From positions 21,564,134 to 21,628,133 of the forward strand of contig CP136065.1 in NCBI GenBank assembly GCA_032622095.1: a stretch of 64,000 nt of DNA, in the 5' to 3' direction. The notes under the pieces were generated by a model. The model saw only the letters and a list, made by a program, of their open reading frames with translations. It searched no databases and was not told the DNA's origin. The DNA is from Siphonodentalium dalli (Eukaryota; Mollusca; Scaphopoda; Gadilida; Siphonodentaliidae). Of this stretch, positions 26,631 to 38,632 are shown piece by piece (positions within the stretch are counted from its first letter, which is position 1; each line of letters starts with the position of its first letter). The position numbers and the translations under genes are program-made.

Positions 26631-26888
26631 TTAGTAGGGACAAGAAACATTGCATATACCAATACCACCATATGACTGAAGTAATATGTCAATGGAATTA
26701 AACAATACCAATACATAGAAATGGAAACTTACCTTCAAATGTGTCACAAAATTGGAGGTAACTTTTTTTGGAACTGGAAATTGTAGTTGGGCAAAGTTTG
26801 CACTTCGCTTCATAGGACACGATGTGTCTTTCTGCAAATCAAAATGCTGCCAGATTTTTTTTTGTAGACATGTTGATAGCATTAACAA
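26631..26888 (-). pseudogene. degenerate BED-type zinc finger fragment
   Basis: The frame contains KKIWQHF near residue 11 and TSNFVTHLK about 35 residues later, the hallmarks of a BED finger (W..F ... C..C ... TSNL..HL). The cysteine pair is incomplete, so the finger is probably non-functional. It lies upstream, in transcription order, of the hAT dimerisation fragment at 26134-26331. After the HLK motif the frame runs into hydrophobic sequence, which looks like intron read-through. Confidence 0.5.
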
Positions 26889-26989
26889 TGGTTGGTATTT
26901 ATGCCTGGGGTTTGGGATCTAACCCGTGAAGATTTGGAAGGGGCGGCACCCCTTCCCTACAACCCACTTGAAATTTAATATTAACATGT

Positions 26990-27860
26990 TATGAGATTTA
27001 CAAAAACATGAATTGGTGAGCATGAAATGAGAATGATCTTTTTTTTGGGGGTTTTATTTGCCTTCTTTTTTTCGATGTCCTGATGTTGTTGCTGCTGCTG
27101 TTGTTGTTGTTGTTGTTTCTGTTTCGGAGTCGGAGGCGATGGTCCTGGCTATTATCAGTTCTTTTAACTTTGCAATTTCTTCCTCTACTTTGTTTGCTGC
27201 TGCCATCGTCTCCAGAGCTTCCCGAACAACTTCGTCCCTCACTGGATAGTTGGAACTGCAGCTGTTGTTGTTGTTGCTGTGAACACCGGGATGGGATGGA
27301 ATTCCGGTGTCCGAGGTGGTAGGCTGTCCATCTCCACATCGAAGCTGGCGGCAGGAACATCGGGGTGGTGTCCTCGTCCCTGTCTCCGCTCGCCTCGATG
27401 GCGACAACAGGAACCTCCGGCAGATCAACAGAGTCCCTGCTAGCTGGTGTGATGTCGCCGACGACCGAATCAGCAACCAAGTGGGGGGAACTGGACGTCT
27501 CTCAGCTCGCCCCTGTATCCACTTGGCTCCTCTTGTGGCGTCCCTTCTTCTGGAGGGGGTCTTCTTCCGCCTCTTCTTCCTGGTCTGGTCCCAAAGATCC
27601 AAGTCCCCGTGCCGGATGGTAGGTCGTTGGCGGAATCCAGCTTCCGAGCTACCGCCAGCAGAGGGTACTCCAAGGATAAACGCACATTGCCTCCATTAGC
27701 CTGGGATAGGTTCCAGCTAAGGGTATCCACAATGCGCAGTTTATCAAAGGCAGTGACAATGACAGAAGGGATTAGCAACATAATCCCGTGCCAAGTACAA
27801 AAGCGTTCACTCCGAATCGCTCGGGCGGCTAGGATCTTGTCAGATCGGCCACACAACTCA
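26990..27860 (-). pseudogene. ORF1-like coding remnant, copy 1
   Basis: Three overlapping minus-strand frames share homology with the segment at 28490-29480. Common features, in order, are a RIVDTLSWNL-type segment, a basic RRRRDA-type stretch, a GDITPASRDSVDLPEV segment, a TDTGIPSHPG segment and a C-terminal coiled-coil or basic tail. Parts lie in different frames, so the gene is broken. The basic SRRRDA-type motif resembles segments near the ORF1/gag-like part of invertebrate retroelements. I am not certain of the family. A GAA/CAA-rich low-complexity stretch encodes poly-Gln and poly-Asn. Confidence 0.4.
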
Positions 27861-28259
27861 CATGATGATATGCATGTATGTGTGTGGTATATATATGTAT
27901 GTGTGTATATGCACGAGTGTATATATATATTATATAACTCAATTACAGATAATAATCATGTGCGATATATTGGTAAATCGTTATTCATAACATCTTGGTT
28001 TCAAAAATAATGACAAAGCAGCACTATATATTGATCATGATGTATACCTCATGTAATTTCTTTCTTTTGTTTTTGGTTCGATTAGAATCTTTAGATTGGT
28101 TTGTCGAAATTTGATTTTTCTATTTCGGACATGCATGATAATGCAAAATTGGATCGTAACTGATTATTTGTCTGCATTGTATTTTATCTATGTCTACTTG
28201 TAATTATATTCGGAACAAACCCTGGACAGTTCTAATTTGCATATATTGTATATACGTTT

Positions 28260-28320
28260 TCTCATGTACCATGTATACTGGCTGAGAATAAAGCATTACT
28301 TACTTACTTACAAGCGATCC
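28260..28320 (+). repeat. non-LTR-type 3' tail
   Basis: AATAAAGCATTACTTACTTAC continues as short TTAC repeats. This is the tail form common to non-LTR retrotransposon 3' ends. It suggests a truncated plus-strand insertion covering part of 27900-28315. A similar tail with ATTGA repeats is at 29680-29703. Confidence 0.5.
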
Positions 28321-28489
28321 GGGCTCAGCAAGCCGGAACAGAGACAAGCCACAGAGCTAAAAAGCTTTGCGACTTGTTCGCTCACTGAACAGCTAACCGA
28401 GGAATGATGGTTGGTATAAAAGTGAGTGGTTTGGGGGGCTAGCCCGGGATTGTCGAAAGTGCCGAAAGGCGCCTATCCTTAATCCCTCA

Positions 28490-29480
28490 TATTTATGCCT
28501 TTATTTTAGATTAATAAAAAAAACATTTTTATGATGAATTTTATTTCTTCTTTCTTTTCTTTTTTTGATTTGGCTTCTCCGTTGACGATTTTGGAGATTT
28601 CTGTTGGTGTTGACGAATGAAGAGTTGGATTTTTTCTTCTTGTTCTTTCGTGTGTTGTTCAATCGTTTCTTCTTGTTCTTTCGTGTGTTGTTCAATCTTT
28701 CTCAGTTGTTGTTCATGCGCCTCCATCGCTCTTTTCTGCACTCTCTCGGAGTCAGCAATGATTTCTTCTACAGATCTGGTGGTGTCTGTACTGGTGTTGT
28801 TGTTTCTGGTGATAGAGCTGGGAGACACCGGGATGAGATGGAATTCCGGTGTCCGTGGTGTCCAGCTCTACCTCGAAGCTGGCGGCAGGAACAGCAGGGG
28901 TGGTTTCCTGCTCACTATCTCCGCTCGCTTCGACGACGACAGCATGGACCTCCGGCAGATCAACGGAGTCCCTGCTGGCTGGTACGATGTCGCCTGTCTC
29001 CACGCAGGTCCGGTCGTCTGGGCGTCTCTCAGACAAATCCGACCTGCCGGCTGTGACTCTGGACGTCGGCTGAACCACACGGGGAGGGGTGACCGGCAGA
29101 TCAACAGTCACCCCCTCTTCTGTTTACATTTAGCTCGTCTGGCGGCGTCCCTTCTCCTTCTGGTTAGCGTCTTCTTCTTGGGAGGCCCCTTCTTCGGCTT
29201 ACGGCTGGTCTCGGCGATCCTGCCCCGGGCAGAAGACCTCTGGATACCAGCATCCTCTGTCCGGAATTCTACACAGAGAACCAGAGAGCCCCTGTCAGCC
29301 TGGATATTCCAGCTAACAATGTCCACAATCTGGCTTCTCTGTTTAGCGGCTAGCGCGGCGTCGGGGATTAAGTTCATAATCCGTCCTGAGCCTAATCCAA
29401 AACTGTCTCACTCAGCCGGCATTATATGTCACGAGGGCGGCTGCTCCCCTAATGTTACAATCCTCTCAGATCACTCGTGC
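28490..29480 (-). pseudogene. ORF1-like coding remnant, copy 2
   Basis: Diverged second copy of the segment at 26990-27860. It contains QIVDIVSWNI, TRRRRDAARR, GDIVPASRDSVDLPEV and TDTGIPSHPG segments in the same order, again spread over different frames. The C-terminal frame (28541-28828) is rich in E/K/Q with repeats of EQHTKEQEE and probably forms a coiled coil. The GATGGTTGGTA words at 28408 and 29551, with a related ATGGTTGGTA at 26889, suggest the two copies share repeat boundaries. Confidence 0.4.
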
Positions 29481-30209
29481 TAACGCTCTGACAGAGAGGA
29501 ACTAATCGAGCCAAAGCAATAATGACTGGTTTGCTCCACTCCCTTCCAGAGGATGGTTGGTATGAATTTCTACCATAGCATATATACCATATCAGATGGA
29601 GATAATGAAACATGATCATAAGAGTGATCTATTATAGTGATCTACTGTCAATTATTTGAAGTTGGTTTCTCATTGAGTGAATAAATAATTGAATTGAATT
29701 GAATATCAAAACAAGCCTTCTACCTCAAAGGTTAACCAATGCTTAAGCAAACAAAGAGGTGTCAACAGAATTCACCATTGAGACACAGTGGATGAAAACT
29801 CAGTGTTGTGACAAAGTGATAGCCAGTCACCAGTCTTACACTTTGAAATTTGGAAAAAAACATTCGAAGAAACCATTGGATGAATCATGAAAAAGAAGTT
29901 TGAGAAGAAACAAGTACCTGTGATTTTGAAGTAATTGAAATTAGACCCTAATTACAATTACAATTACATCCTAACCAATTACAATTGAAATTAAATTTAA
30001 TTGAGAATAAACTCAATTACCAATTACATGCAATTACTTGCAAAAATGTAATTAATTACAGTCAATTACAATTACAAATTACAATTACCCCACCCCTGCC
30101 CTACGATAGGTTGAATGTAAACAAACTATTGATATGCTTCATATGCTCTGAAAAACACTTTGCCAAAGTCACAGCCATTTCTCAGCCATTTTCAACTTTC
30201 GCCAGAAGT

Positions 30210-30400
30210 CAGATAAACGCTCTTTATTGCTACCATGTCAGGAGTAGAGTACCATGGAACGTTCTTTTCTGTTCCATTTCTTGTAAATGGCTGTTTTGTG
30301 TTTGGGACCCTAAAACCGTATTCACAGACTCACAGTTGTATTTTTCATTACTTCAATGCGTCTTTTTGGGTTACAGAATGCTCGTAGAAAGGTATTTAAG
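30210..30400. repeat. dispersed repeat related to 980-1170
   Basis: CGCTCTTTATTGCTACCATG and a downstream TTACAGAATGCTCGTAGAAA block correspond, with about 70 percent identity by eye, to 990-1150. Confidence 0.5.
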
Positions 30401-30537
30401 ATATTTATCGAACTATTTCGATACTTGGAAAAATTCTGAAGCTAATAATATTTCTATCATGGAGCACAAACCGCGCTGTAGCTTTAATATCCCTTCCATG
30501 ATGGGATCGGCACAACAGATGCAGAATTAAAGATCCT

Positions 30538-31058
30538 GTGGCAGGCATTCACTTATATATGCGAGTCTCCCATAGGCAGCCTCACATATACTAGAGAATG
30601 CACTGGAGAATTATACTGAAATATACAGAGCAGTGATCATTTCAAATTTTTTTTTTAATTTGTCAAAATGTCTTTTCACTTTTCATCCTCTAAATTCGAC
30701 CTTTACTTCATCCATGTCTCTATTTTCCACTTCATATCCTTTGTCTCCTACCTCTCGATCTCTAATATTATCTTTTCATTACGCAATACTGTTCTTTTCT
30801 GAGGAGATGGCTCCATATAAGCGCCTGGCGCTCGATGTCAATTCCTCTTCTCTCTCAGACTTATCATACTTACATATATATATATTAACATCATTTTGTA
30901 AATTGTTGTATACATATGGGATACTAAATAAATAATGTTTACACCAGAATGCACTGGCTTACAGTCATGGTAAATATTGTTAGGATCATGCATTCTCTTA
31001 ATATGCATCTCCTATGAGAGACTCACATATAAGAGAATGCATTGGCACACATGGTTTT
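30538..31058. mobile_element. fold-back MITE (family of 2154-2388), split by insertion
   Basis: The left arm (30540-30606) and a right part (30945-31058) together match the family at 2.2 and 23.3 kb. The 23.3-kb copy has no counterpart for 30607-30944, so about 340 bp has been inserted, with an AATAAA near its right edge. Confidence 0.55.
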
Positions 31059-32160
31059 CACAAATTTTTAGAAAGCTCTAGCCAAGGAAGGGTTAATAAA
31101 AGGCCACAAGTTCCCAAATAAGGTGGCTTTGTTTGACAATGTATTTTCGTGTGATTAATCCACATAGTAAATTTGAATGGTATCGGATAATCATAATTTG
31201 AGTTAACATCCAGACAACAAAATAATCATCATATTCTAATTCGAAAAGGGACATAACTCCACCAGAAATGGTTGGATGGATCCAAATCTTCCACTTCCAT
31301 GTGCTAAGTTTCATCAAATTGTGTTACTGAATACTGTTCAAGTTATCATCCGGACAATAAACATTTAAGATGCACACACAGACTGATGTCAAGACATGGA
31401 TGCATACCACGCAGATACACGGGCACCGCTCATTTCTATATTATATAATTATTATTCTATAATTGGCACATGTGAAATGTCAATCAGCAATTAGGGCCTA
31501 GATGTAAAACTTTGTTGTTATTATCAATAATTCTCCAATAATGAGATTTTGCATATAAAAACTATTGCTATATGCTACATCTACATTACCGATAACATTC
31601 CTATCAGTCTAATAAAATACCTTTCTAGTTGAACTTATTATCTTAATATTTCCTGAGAGAACTACATGTACTCGTCAATGATTAATTAGCACAGAAAGGG
31701 TTAATGACTATATATTCGCTGGCGAGCAAGCCTGCAATATTGTGTATGTCATTTGCAGAATGAGGTCCCCAGAGAATGAATTTAGTGACACTATTCTGCA
31801 CAGCAGGCTAGCATCACCAAATTCACACTATGAGAACTTCATTCAGCTTAAGCCTCAACTGCTATGGGAGACCTAGGATCCTCTTGAGGTTTCCCAGTTG
31901 AAATTGGTGATGTTCACTCATTAGTTACTTTGATTATGCATTTTATCTTCTGCAAATTAGGGGATATAGAAACTTCTAAGAAGGGAAAAAGTAACTAAAA
32001 ATCAACGTTAATTTGAGACTATACAGATACTTCCCAGATGAGGCCTAAGTAGAATGATAATACTATTGGTGCTGATATGTCGATGAATTGCTGCTCTGAG
32101 GTCAGTCAGAGTGCTTGGTGTTAAGTTTATGCCTTGTTTTTGGTTTCACTTATGTTAAGT
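31059..32160. other. intergenic, no gene recognised
   Basis: Contains the inverted relative of 22070-22200 at 31745-31860. No coding region is recognised. Confidence 0.5.
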
Positions 32161-32171
32161 TCAGCATAGAA

Positions 32172-32800
32172 ATTTGGTTCTTCATTTGGTTCTTCAAAAC
32201 GCGCGAGTCAGTATTCTAGAGCGCGCGAAGAACCAAATCCCCATAATATCGGTTCTTGGCGGCGTGAAGAACCACAGAGAACGCCCTATAAAGTGGTATA
32301 ATAATAGTTCCAACCGTAAATTAAGTGACATAGATCTACGCTCTGAAAGCTTTCAAGTTTACTTAAATTAGGCCTTATTTAAATTCAACTGAGATTATTT
32401 TACAAAACATCGTAAATATAAATTAAGATAACTAATTTAACCACCATCAAACGTAGCAACACGTGCTGTCAACTGGCAGTCTGACACTCGATCAACCATT
32501 GCTCCACATCGCCAGCACTCCACATGGCCGGTTCCTTTGTTGATTCTGTCGGGTTTTGTTCCATCGACTCCCACAAAAATCAGCGATCGAAAATGGCGGT
32601 TCTGAAAACTCAAAACACGAGGTCGTAGTTCTGTTCCATTTGGGCGATACGCATTTATTACTAACCGCAACTCATGTTATACAAATTTGGTTCTTCATTT
32701 GGTTCTTCAAAACGCGCGAGTCAATGTTCGGTTCTAGAGAGCGCTAAGAACCAAATCCCCATAATATCGGTTCTTGAAGGCGTGAAGAACCGTAGGGTTC
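32172..32800. repeat. paired GGTTCTTC repeat blocks
   Basis: Blocks at 32172-32290 and 32686-32800 share AAATTTGGTTCTTCATTTGG, TTCAAAACGCGCGAGTC, AAGAACCAAATCCCCATAAT and ATCGGTTCTTG in the same order, about 515 bp apart. They carry the same core motif as the cluster at 18.7-19.2 kb. Each block has motif copies in both orientations, as in transposon ends. Confidence 0.65.
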
Positions 32801-33244
32801 TTGACTGTTCTTAGAGTGTATATTATACAAGTTCTATGTAATTATCTCACTTGTATGACCGATTCTCGCATTAAAAACCGATTATTCTATAACGTTACTA
32901 CTAGTATATTTGGAAGCAGTCCAGCATGGTATGTTGTCCGTGAAAATGGTGTTTTCTCCGTTACCGTCAATTTAAATCGTCATAACTGACAGATACAACT
33001 TGCTATACGTGCCTAATTTTATACAAAGAAACGCAGTATCACGTGTAACCTGGGGAACATATAGCTCTAAATGCAAATGAATCATACGTAGAAATAACGA
33101 GAGATGAGTTGCCACTCCCAAAACAGTTTATTTAAGGATGTTTTCTCCGTTACCACCATAAAACATAGAAAATCGACGAGTTAACTCCAACTGCTAATCT
33201 AATCTGACGGAACGTCTATCAAGCCCAAAATATCACATGAGCAT

Positions 33245-33320
33245 GTTGATACAAGAAAACCATAGTCAGAAATGGTAACGCCACCAAGATTATGGTATTA
33301 GATATAAATAGAAATTATAA
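33245..33320. repeat. outer inverted repeat, left copy
   Basis: GATACAAGAAAACCATAGTC and the next ~50 bp (AAATGGTAACGCCACCAAG) are matched in inverted orientation at 43960-44035. Confidence 0.7.
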
Positions 33321-34266
33321 AAAATACATAAAATATTTTGATAACAATTCCGTTTAAACAAGTAGTCCTTCAAATTATTACTAACAAAATAAACGACTGT
33401 GGGGTCACTCAACAGATTATAAAGACTTGGACATAGTATACTGTAAATACTAAAATTTAAATGAAATAATTAAAAGATAAAATTTAGCAAGTAGTAAAAG
33501 TTAATTTTCTCGTTTTTGTTTTGGTTAAATAAAGCAATAATTTAAATGTAACATTTGGTTTAAAAAAAATGATTGACCGTGGCTCTTCCAATAATTGCGC
33601 GACTGACCTGGTCAATTGTTCTTAAGAAGTTGTTTTGAGAATTACTATGGAGAGAAATAGTTGTGGCTGTGGCTTCGCAAGTAATTACCTTGGTGACGTG
33701 ATGTTAACAAAGCTGAACTCCAGTTAACCAAGGACGCTTCATACCAAATATAAGGTGAATTATTAATTCTTTAGAAGTTGTTTTAAGATTTACTATGGAG
33801 GGAAAGATTTGTGGTGCTGGCTTCGCAACTATTTGACCTCATTGTAACAAATATAAATATTAGTCACTCAGGCAATAGATGTATCTATTCTGTATATTAA
33901 CTTATTGGGTCTTACGTGTCTTGAGATGTCTAAATAGTTTTCGATGGACAGATCGCGCAAGGGACCCACGCCAATCTTCTCTGTTGGGATTCCAATTGTT
34001 GGCTCATTAAATAGGCACATATGCTTAAGATACAGTCGCACGCTCCCGTAAGTCGGGTTTTGATTCCAGTTAATGAAAATATCATTGAAATAATCGGTTT
34101 CCCCCAATAAACATCCATATATTGAATATACATGTTTTGGAGCAGAATTAGGCAGTCCATATTGGACGCCATCATGGAATTTATTTTGTTTTGTTTTAAT
34201 TTTCACACATAATTATTAGTTATATGGATGGAGTTCTCATTAAACCTCACATCCTTGTATTGGTTA

Positions 34267-34741
34267 CAGTAATACCCAAAGTAATTGACCACTTAACCAC
34301 ATCAGAATTATTGGTAATTTTTCAGGATTTGAAATCCTGAAAATTTACCAATAATTTTGATGTGGTCAAGTGGTCAATTACTTTGGACATTACTGTATGA
34401 GGATTGAGTTATCATTAAACCTCAAATCCTTATATTGGTTACAGTAATGCCCAAAGTAATTGACCACTTAACCACAGCAGAATTATGTATTTTTTCAGCA
34501 TTTACAATCCTCAAATTACCCATTATTCTGCTGTGGTTAAGTGGTCAATTGCTTTGAACATTACTGCATGATGATTGAGTTATCATTAAACCTCAAATCC
34601 TTATATTGGTTACAGTAATGCCCAAAGTAATTGACCCTTTAACCACAGCATAATTATGGGTAATTTTTCAGGATTTAGAATCATGAAAAAATACACACAA
34701 TTTTGCTGTGGTTAAGTGATGAATTACTTTGGACATTACTG
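34267..34741. mobile_element. three tandem mariner-like fold-back MITEs
   Basis: Elements at 34267-34395, 34442-34566 and 34613-34741 each start CAGTAATRCCCAAAGTAATT. Each ends with the complement and folds back through a short AT-rich centre. TA flanks all ends except one, which reads CA. The spacers between them are also related (TTATCATTAAACCTCAAAT), so the ~172-bp unit was duplicated as a block after insertion. CAGT ends with TA target sites fit the Tc1/mariner group. Confidence 0.8.
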
Positions 34742-34889
34742 TATGTAGATGGAGTTAAACCTCACATCAGTGTGTTGGGGATTTGGACCTTGACTTGGGA
34801 CCTTTGGTTTTTAACGCAACAAATGCGCGTACACCTTATACACAAATTTTTTATGTAACCAGAGTTTTTCTTGGATAAGATGAGTTTGA

Positions 34890-35765
34890 AGCCTGCTTAC
34901 ATTTCAAAATGTTGTCAGTTTTGTATTGTCTGAAGCGGATCTCGACGCGTTGAAGCAAAAGTTACAAAAGTTAAAATGTGTATGTGACGAGACCATAATA
35001 CAAATGAAAAAATAAATTGAGGGAGGGGTGGGCGATACAGGGAACTAAGGGTTGAACCGATATAAATTTGTAGAGCAATAACGACCAATGTTGACATATT
35101 ATGCATATCAACTCTACTGTTGCAACAAGGCTATAAAATTGGGGGGTGTCAGAATCTTAGTCATCTCTATATAGTGCCAGAATAGTCATTTATGGAGTTC
35201 TATAAGATGTTGGGTTGGTTATATGGACTCGGAGAAAAAGGGGTTTGTACCGATGAAGTTGATGAACTGACATAAATTAGTGGATCGATGTTGCCATGTA
35301 ATGCATCGTGATCGACTGTACTAAAGCAGCAATTATATAAAATTGGGGGGGGGGGGGGGTTGAAATTATCTCTATAGTTGGCACCAGGATTATATAGAAA
35401 GGAATAGCAATTGATATACATATACGGCGTACTATAGTAATATCATAGACATATAAGTACAAGTATCACGAGATAAAATATTACGTAACATGACTATATA
35501 CCGATGAAAGAAATAAATAAATTGGACCGGGATTAGAGGTTGGGTTGGTTATATGTGGATAATTGGATATGGAATTCATACCGATGAAATGATACAAATT
35601 AGTGGAGCGATAAAGACCAATGTTGACACTTAGTCAGGCTACGCGGGGAAAATAGGGGTTGATACGATAGACCGAAATAAATTTGTCGAGTGATAATGAC
35701 CAATGTTGACGTATAAAGTAACGCGACTGTACTGTCACACAATTATCAGGTAGAACCGGTCAAAT
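34890..35765. repeat. diverged ~200-bp repeats with poly(G)
   Basis: Several poor copies of a unit with ACCAATGTTGACATATTATG-like sequence followed by AAAATTGGGGGG. One copy has a G tract of about 16 (35344-35360). No coding region is recognised between 34744 and 36270. Confidence 0.45.
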
Positions 35766-36269
35766 ATGACAGTGTACAGCACGTAATTATTTCCTAGATC
35801 GAAGAAATGATTTTTTTTTTTCGATGATAAAATTTAACACTCGATTTCCCATTAAAATCGATTTATGTCTATAAAACTGTCATTTTTCAAAATTTTGAGC
35901 TGAAACATGGTGTGTATGTGTATAATACTACTATATTCTTAAAATGACAGAGTTCAGCGCGTAATTATGTTTTAGATGGAAGAAATTGAATTTGTTTTGG
36001 ATAACAAATTTACAGCGTGTACCGTGACGGCCTACGGGTCATTGAGTATGCTCAATTTTTGTAAACAAACTTTTGTCAATAGCCGTTTTGGTCAAACTAA
36101 ACCTTCTTCGACCGGGACAGCAGATCCGAATAGTAGCTAAGATGTATTTAGATAGAATTATCAAAAGAATATGACCGATCAGGGTACATTTTAACAGAAT
36201 AGAGTGGAGAAATCTTGGTGATAATTTCCGAAAATAAAGATGTAGGAGAATCACAATTAAACTTCCCAC

Positions 36270-36740
36270 AATGCACTTCACTAAACCAGGGGTTCTCAAT
36301 GGGTTACACATTATTTTCAGTCTATCAGATTATTTATATTTTCAACAACAAGTGACTTTAAGTTTACAATTTCAGCCTGTCCTGACTCTATCGATACGAT
36401 TTAACACATTTTCAAAAACGTATTATACACCGGTGGCGTTAACTTTACAATTTAAGCATCTACGTGATTCTATCGGTACGATTGAGTAAGGTACAAACAC
36501 GAATACATCAGGGGCTCCCAATGGGTTATATATTATTTTCAGTCTATCAAATTATTTATATTTTCAACAACATATTATTACACCGGTGACTTTAAGTTTA
36601 CAATTTCAGCCTGTCCTGACTCTATCGATACGATTTATCATATTTTCATAAAACATATTATACACCGGTGGCGTTAACGTTACAATTTCGGCATCTACGT
36701 GATTCTATCGGTACGATTGAGTAAGGTACAACACAAAATC
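36270..36740. repeat. tandem repeat pair, inner inverted-repeat copy (left)
   Basis: Two ~225-bp units (about 36288-36490 and 36510-36728) share TTATTTTCAGTCTATCA, TTTCAGCCTGTCCTGACTCT and ATACACCGGTGGCGTTAAC. One unit recurs in inverted orientation at 42885-43110. Confidence 0.75.
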
Positions 36741-37009
36741 TCAAAGAATACATTCGCCCTGTACACCACACAATATCAAACTCACAGAAGCTAGAAACAC
36801 CACAGGTGGCGTAATTAATATCACAAGACTTTTGTATATGGTTGTAAACAATATGCGGTTTTCTCCGTTACCGTTTTCTCCATTACCAGCGAACACCAGA
36901 GGGTCATTCTTTAGGCACATATGAACCCCGTGGCGATACTATATCGGCAGTCTGGGTTTGTTTGACTCAGATCAACACAAAAAACTAACCCGGTTAATTA
37001 CAAATAGGG

Positions 37010-38010
37010 GAGACCCGGGCAAAGCGGGACACCAAATGTTTTCAAGGAATTTTAAATTTTAGATAGGATTTTCGCCGGAAAAAAACTGGAAAGCCGTTGA
37101 TTGGTATATAATTCATCGGCGCATATAATCGGGTGATCATTGATATCAAACAACATCTCGGTATGTACCTTTTGGAACCTCTTGTTTTGTCCCACTTTGC
37201 CCGTGCATTTGGGCAAAGCGGGACACCACACTGGGCAAAGTGGGACAATGTGCCAGGCTATCCGGGCAAAATGGGAAAGCAAAATCAAAGAGACAGTGCG
37301 GGTTGCCATTGCTCAGACTGCTACAGACAGACGGGCTCTGAGTAGGAGATGAGTTTCTGTTGGGTTATGTAGGATGGTTTCTTGTCTGGCGACCAGAGTT
37401 ATCTATCTTAACGATATACTCACCCCGTTACAATACCGATTAAAATGAAGGTGACTTCCATTCCTTATTACTTATTCGAAACTTTTATAATTATGTCAAA
37501 CAAAGGGTTTTGTATGGTGCCCCCCACATATATTCTATCCACGCACCCATCCAGATCCAAAGTGGCCGCCGTCCCGAAGGGTTAAAATAGGACACCATGC
37601 CTGTTCTCACCCGATTTAGGTCAAAGGTACGTGTAGGGAGCCAATCTAAATACCTCCCTTCACCACACCACGATCCAAAATGGACACCATCCAGAGATGT
37701 TCAAATATGGCACCCATGGCATTTCTCGACCCCTTGGTCGATTTAGGTAAAACAAAGGGTGCCCCAAGATAATCTAAATATTCACCGCTTTAACACCACC
37801 CCGATCCAAAATGGCCGCCGACCAGAATGGTTCAAATAGGACATCCATGCCATTTCTCGTCCCGTTGACCGATTTAGGTCAAACAAAAATCTAACAACAT
37901 CTCGGTATGTCCCTTTTGGAACCTCTTGTTTTGTCCCACTTTGCCCGTGCATTTGGACAAAGCGGGACACCACACTGGGCAAAGTGGAACAATGTGCCCC
38001 TCCCCAGGTA
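37010..38010. repeat. GGGCAAAGCGGGACA repeats and ~125-bp tandem units
   Basis: A ~105-bp block (marker CACTGGGCAAAGTGGAACA/GGGACA) occurs at 37150-37258 and 37888-37998. GGGCAAAGCGGGACACC also appears alone at 37018. Between them, 37560-37880 holds tandem units with GATCCAAAATGGCCGCCG and GATTTAGGTCAAAC. The GGGCAAAGYGGGACA word resembles a transposon end and may belong to the transposase fragment that follows. Confidence 0.6.
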
Positions 38011-38129
38011 CTCTTTCCAAACACATCACACACCTCAACCTGATCCAAAATCGCTGTCCAGAGGGGTTCAAAATAGGACACCCATGCTATTTCTCAGCCC
38101 ATTGGCTGATTTAGGTCAAACAAAGGGTG

Positions 38130-38571
38130 TTATATATATATTGTTCCTGGTGTCAAATACATCCACTACATTTCGGATTCACCCACCAGCCAATATCGAA
38201 ACAGACATATCTTCAACCTTGTCAGTAATCATTCTAAGATGGGCGTGAAAGCTACCTGGCAATATTTGGAAGCAGGTCATGGAAAGTGGCCGTGTGATGG
38301 AGTTGGAGGGACCTCCAACAGGTTGGCTGACGTTGCAGTGAAGACCGGTAAATGTGTGATACAGAACGCCTCCGCATTTTGTGATTGGGACAATCACGCC
38401 AATGTTAATGTCGCAATTATTCACCTCAACGAAAGCGCCCTGAAATTGGTTTTACCCGATGTCCTATCCGTTCTTGCAGATCAAACACTCAAGGTACACG
38501 CGGTTATTCCTACCAAACACGCAAACGGCATCGCTACCAGAGAAACGTCATGTTTCTGCGCCAATTTTTAA
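38130..38571 (+). pseudogene. DDE-type transposase fragment (GHGK..DG.GGT signature)
   Basis: The frame is open upstream of the first ATG at 38239. It includes an ISDSPTSQYRN segment shortly before it, then EAGHGKWPCDGVGGTSNR and a predicted helical tail ending in a CFCANF segment. The pair 'D.P..Q..N' plus '(S/A)GHGKG..DG.GG..KR' recurs in many invertebrate transposase-like proteins. The first Asp is a plausible catalytic residue. I cannot name the superfamily. Only this C-terminal portion is visible, probably one exon. The PHD-finger frame that follows overlaps it in another frame, so a frameshift or an intron lies between. Confidence 0.5.
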
Positions 38572-38632
38572 AAGTTTCTATATAACTTCAAATGGTGAAT
38601 CAGACCTGATATGCAATTGGAAGTTCACAACG

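Larger units (their letters stand above)
25836..30098 (-). mobile_element. decayed hAT transposon with AATTACAATTAC ends
   Basis: The right end read leftward starts CAGGGGTGGGGTAATTG and continues as repeats of TAATTGTAATTG. The left end starts CAGACTTGGTGCAATTAC and continues with TAATTAATTACAATTAC. Flanking octamers match at 7 of 8 positions (TCCTACGA 25828-25835, CCCTACGA 30099-30106). Inside, on the minus strand, are a BED-like finger fragment and a hAT dimerisation-region fragment. The 4.3-kb span also contains two ORF1-like segments and retroelement-type tails that look like later insertions. Confidence 0.7.

Noticed and set aside
27054-27699. Plus-strand frames opposite the ORF1-like remnants
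   Set aside because: They are the complements of GC-rich coding remnants and low-complexity CAA/GTT repeats; the peptide conservation between the two copies is on the minus strand.
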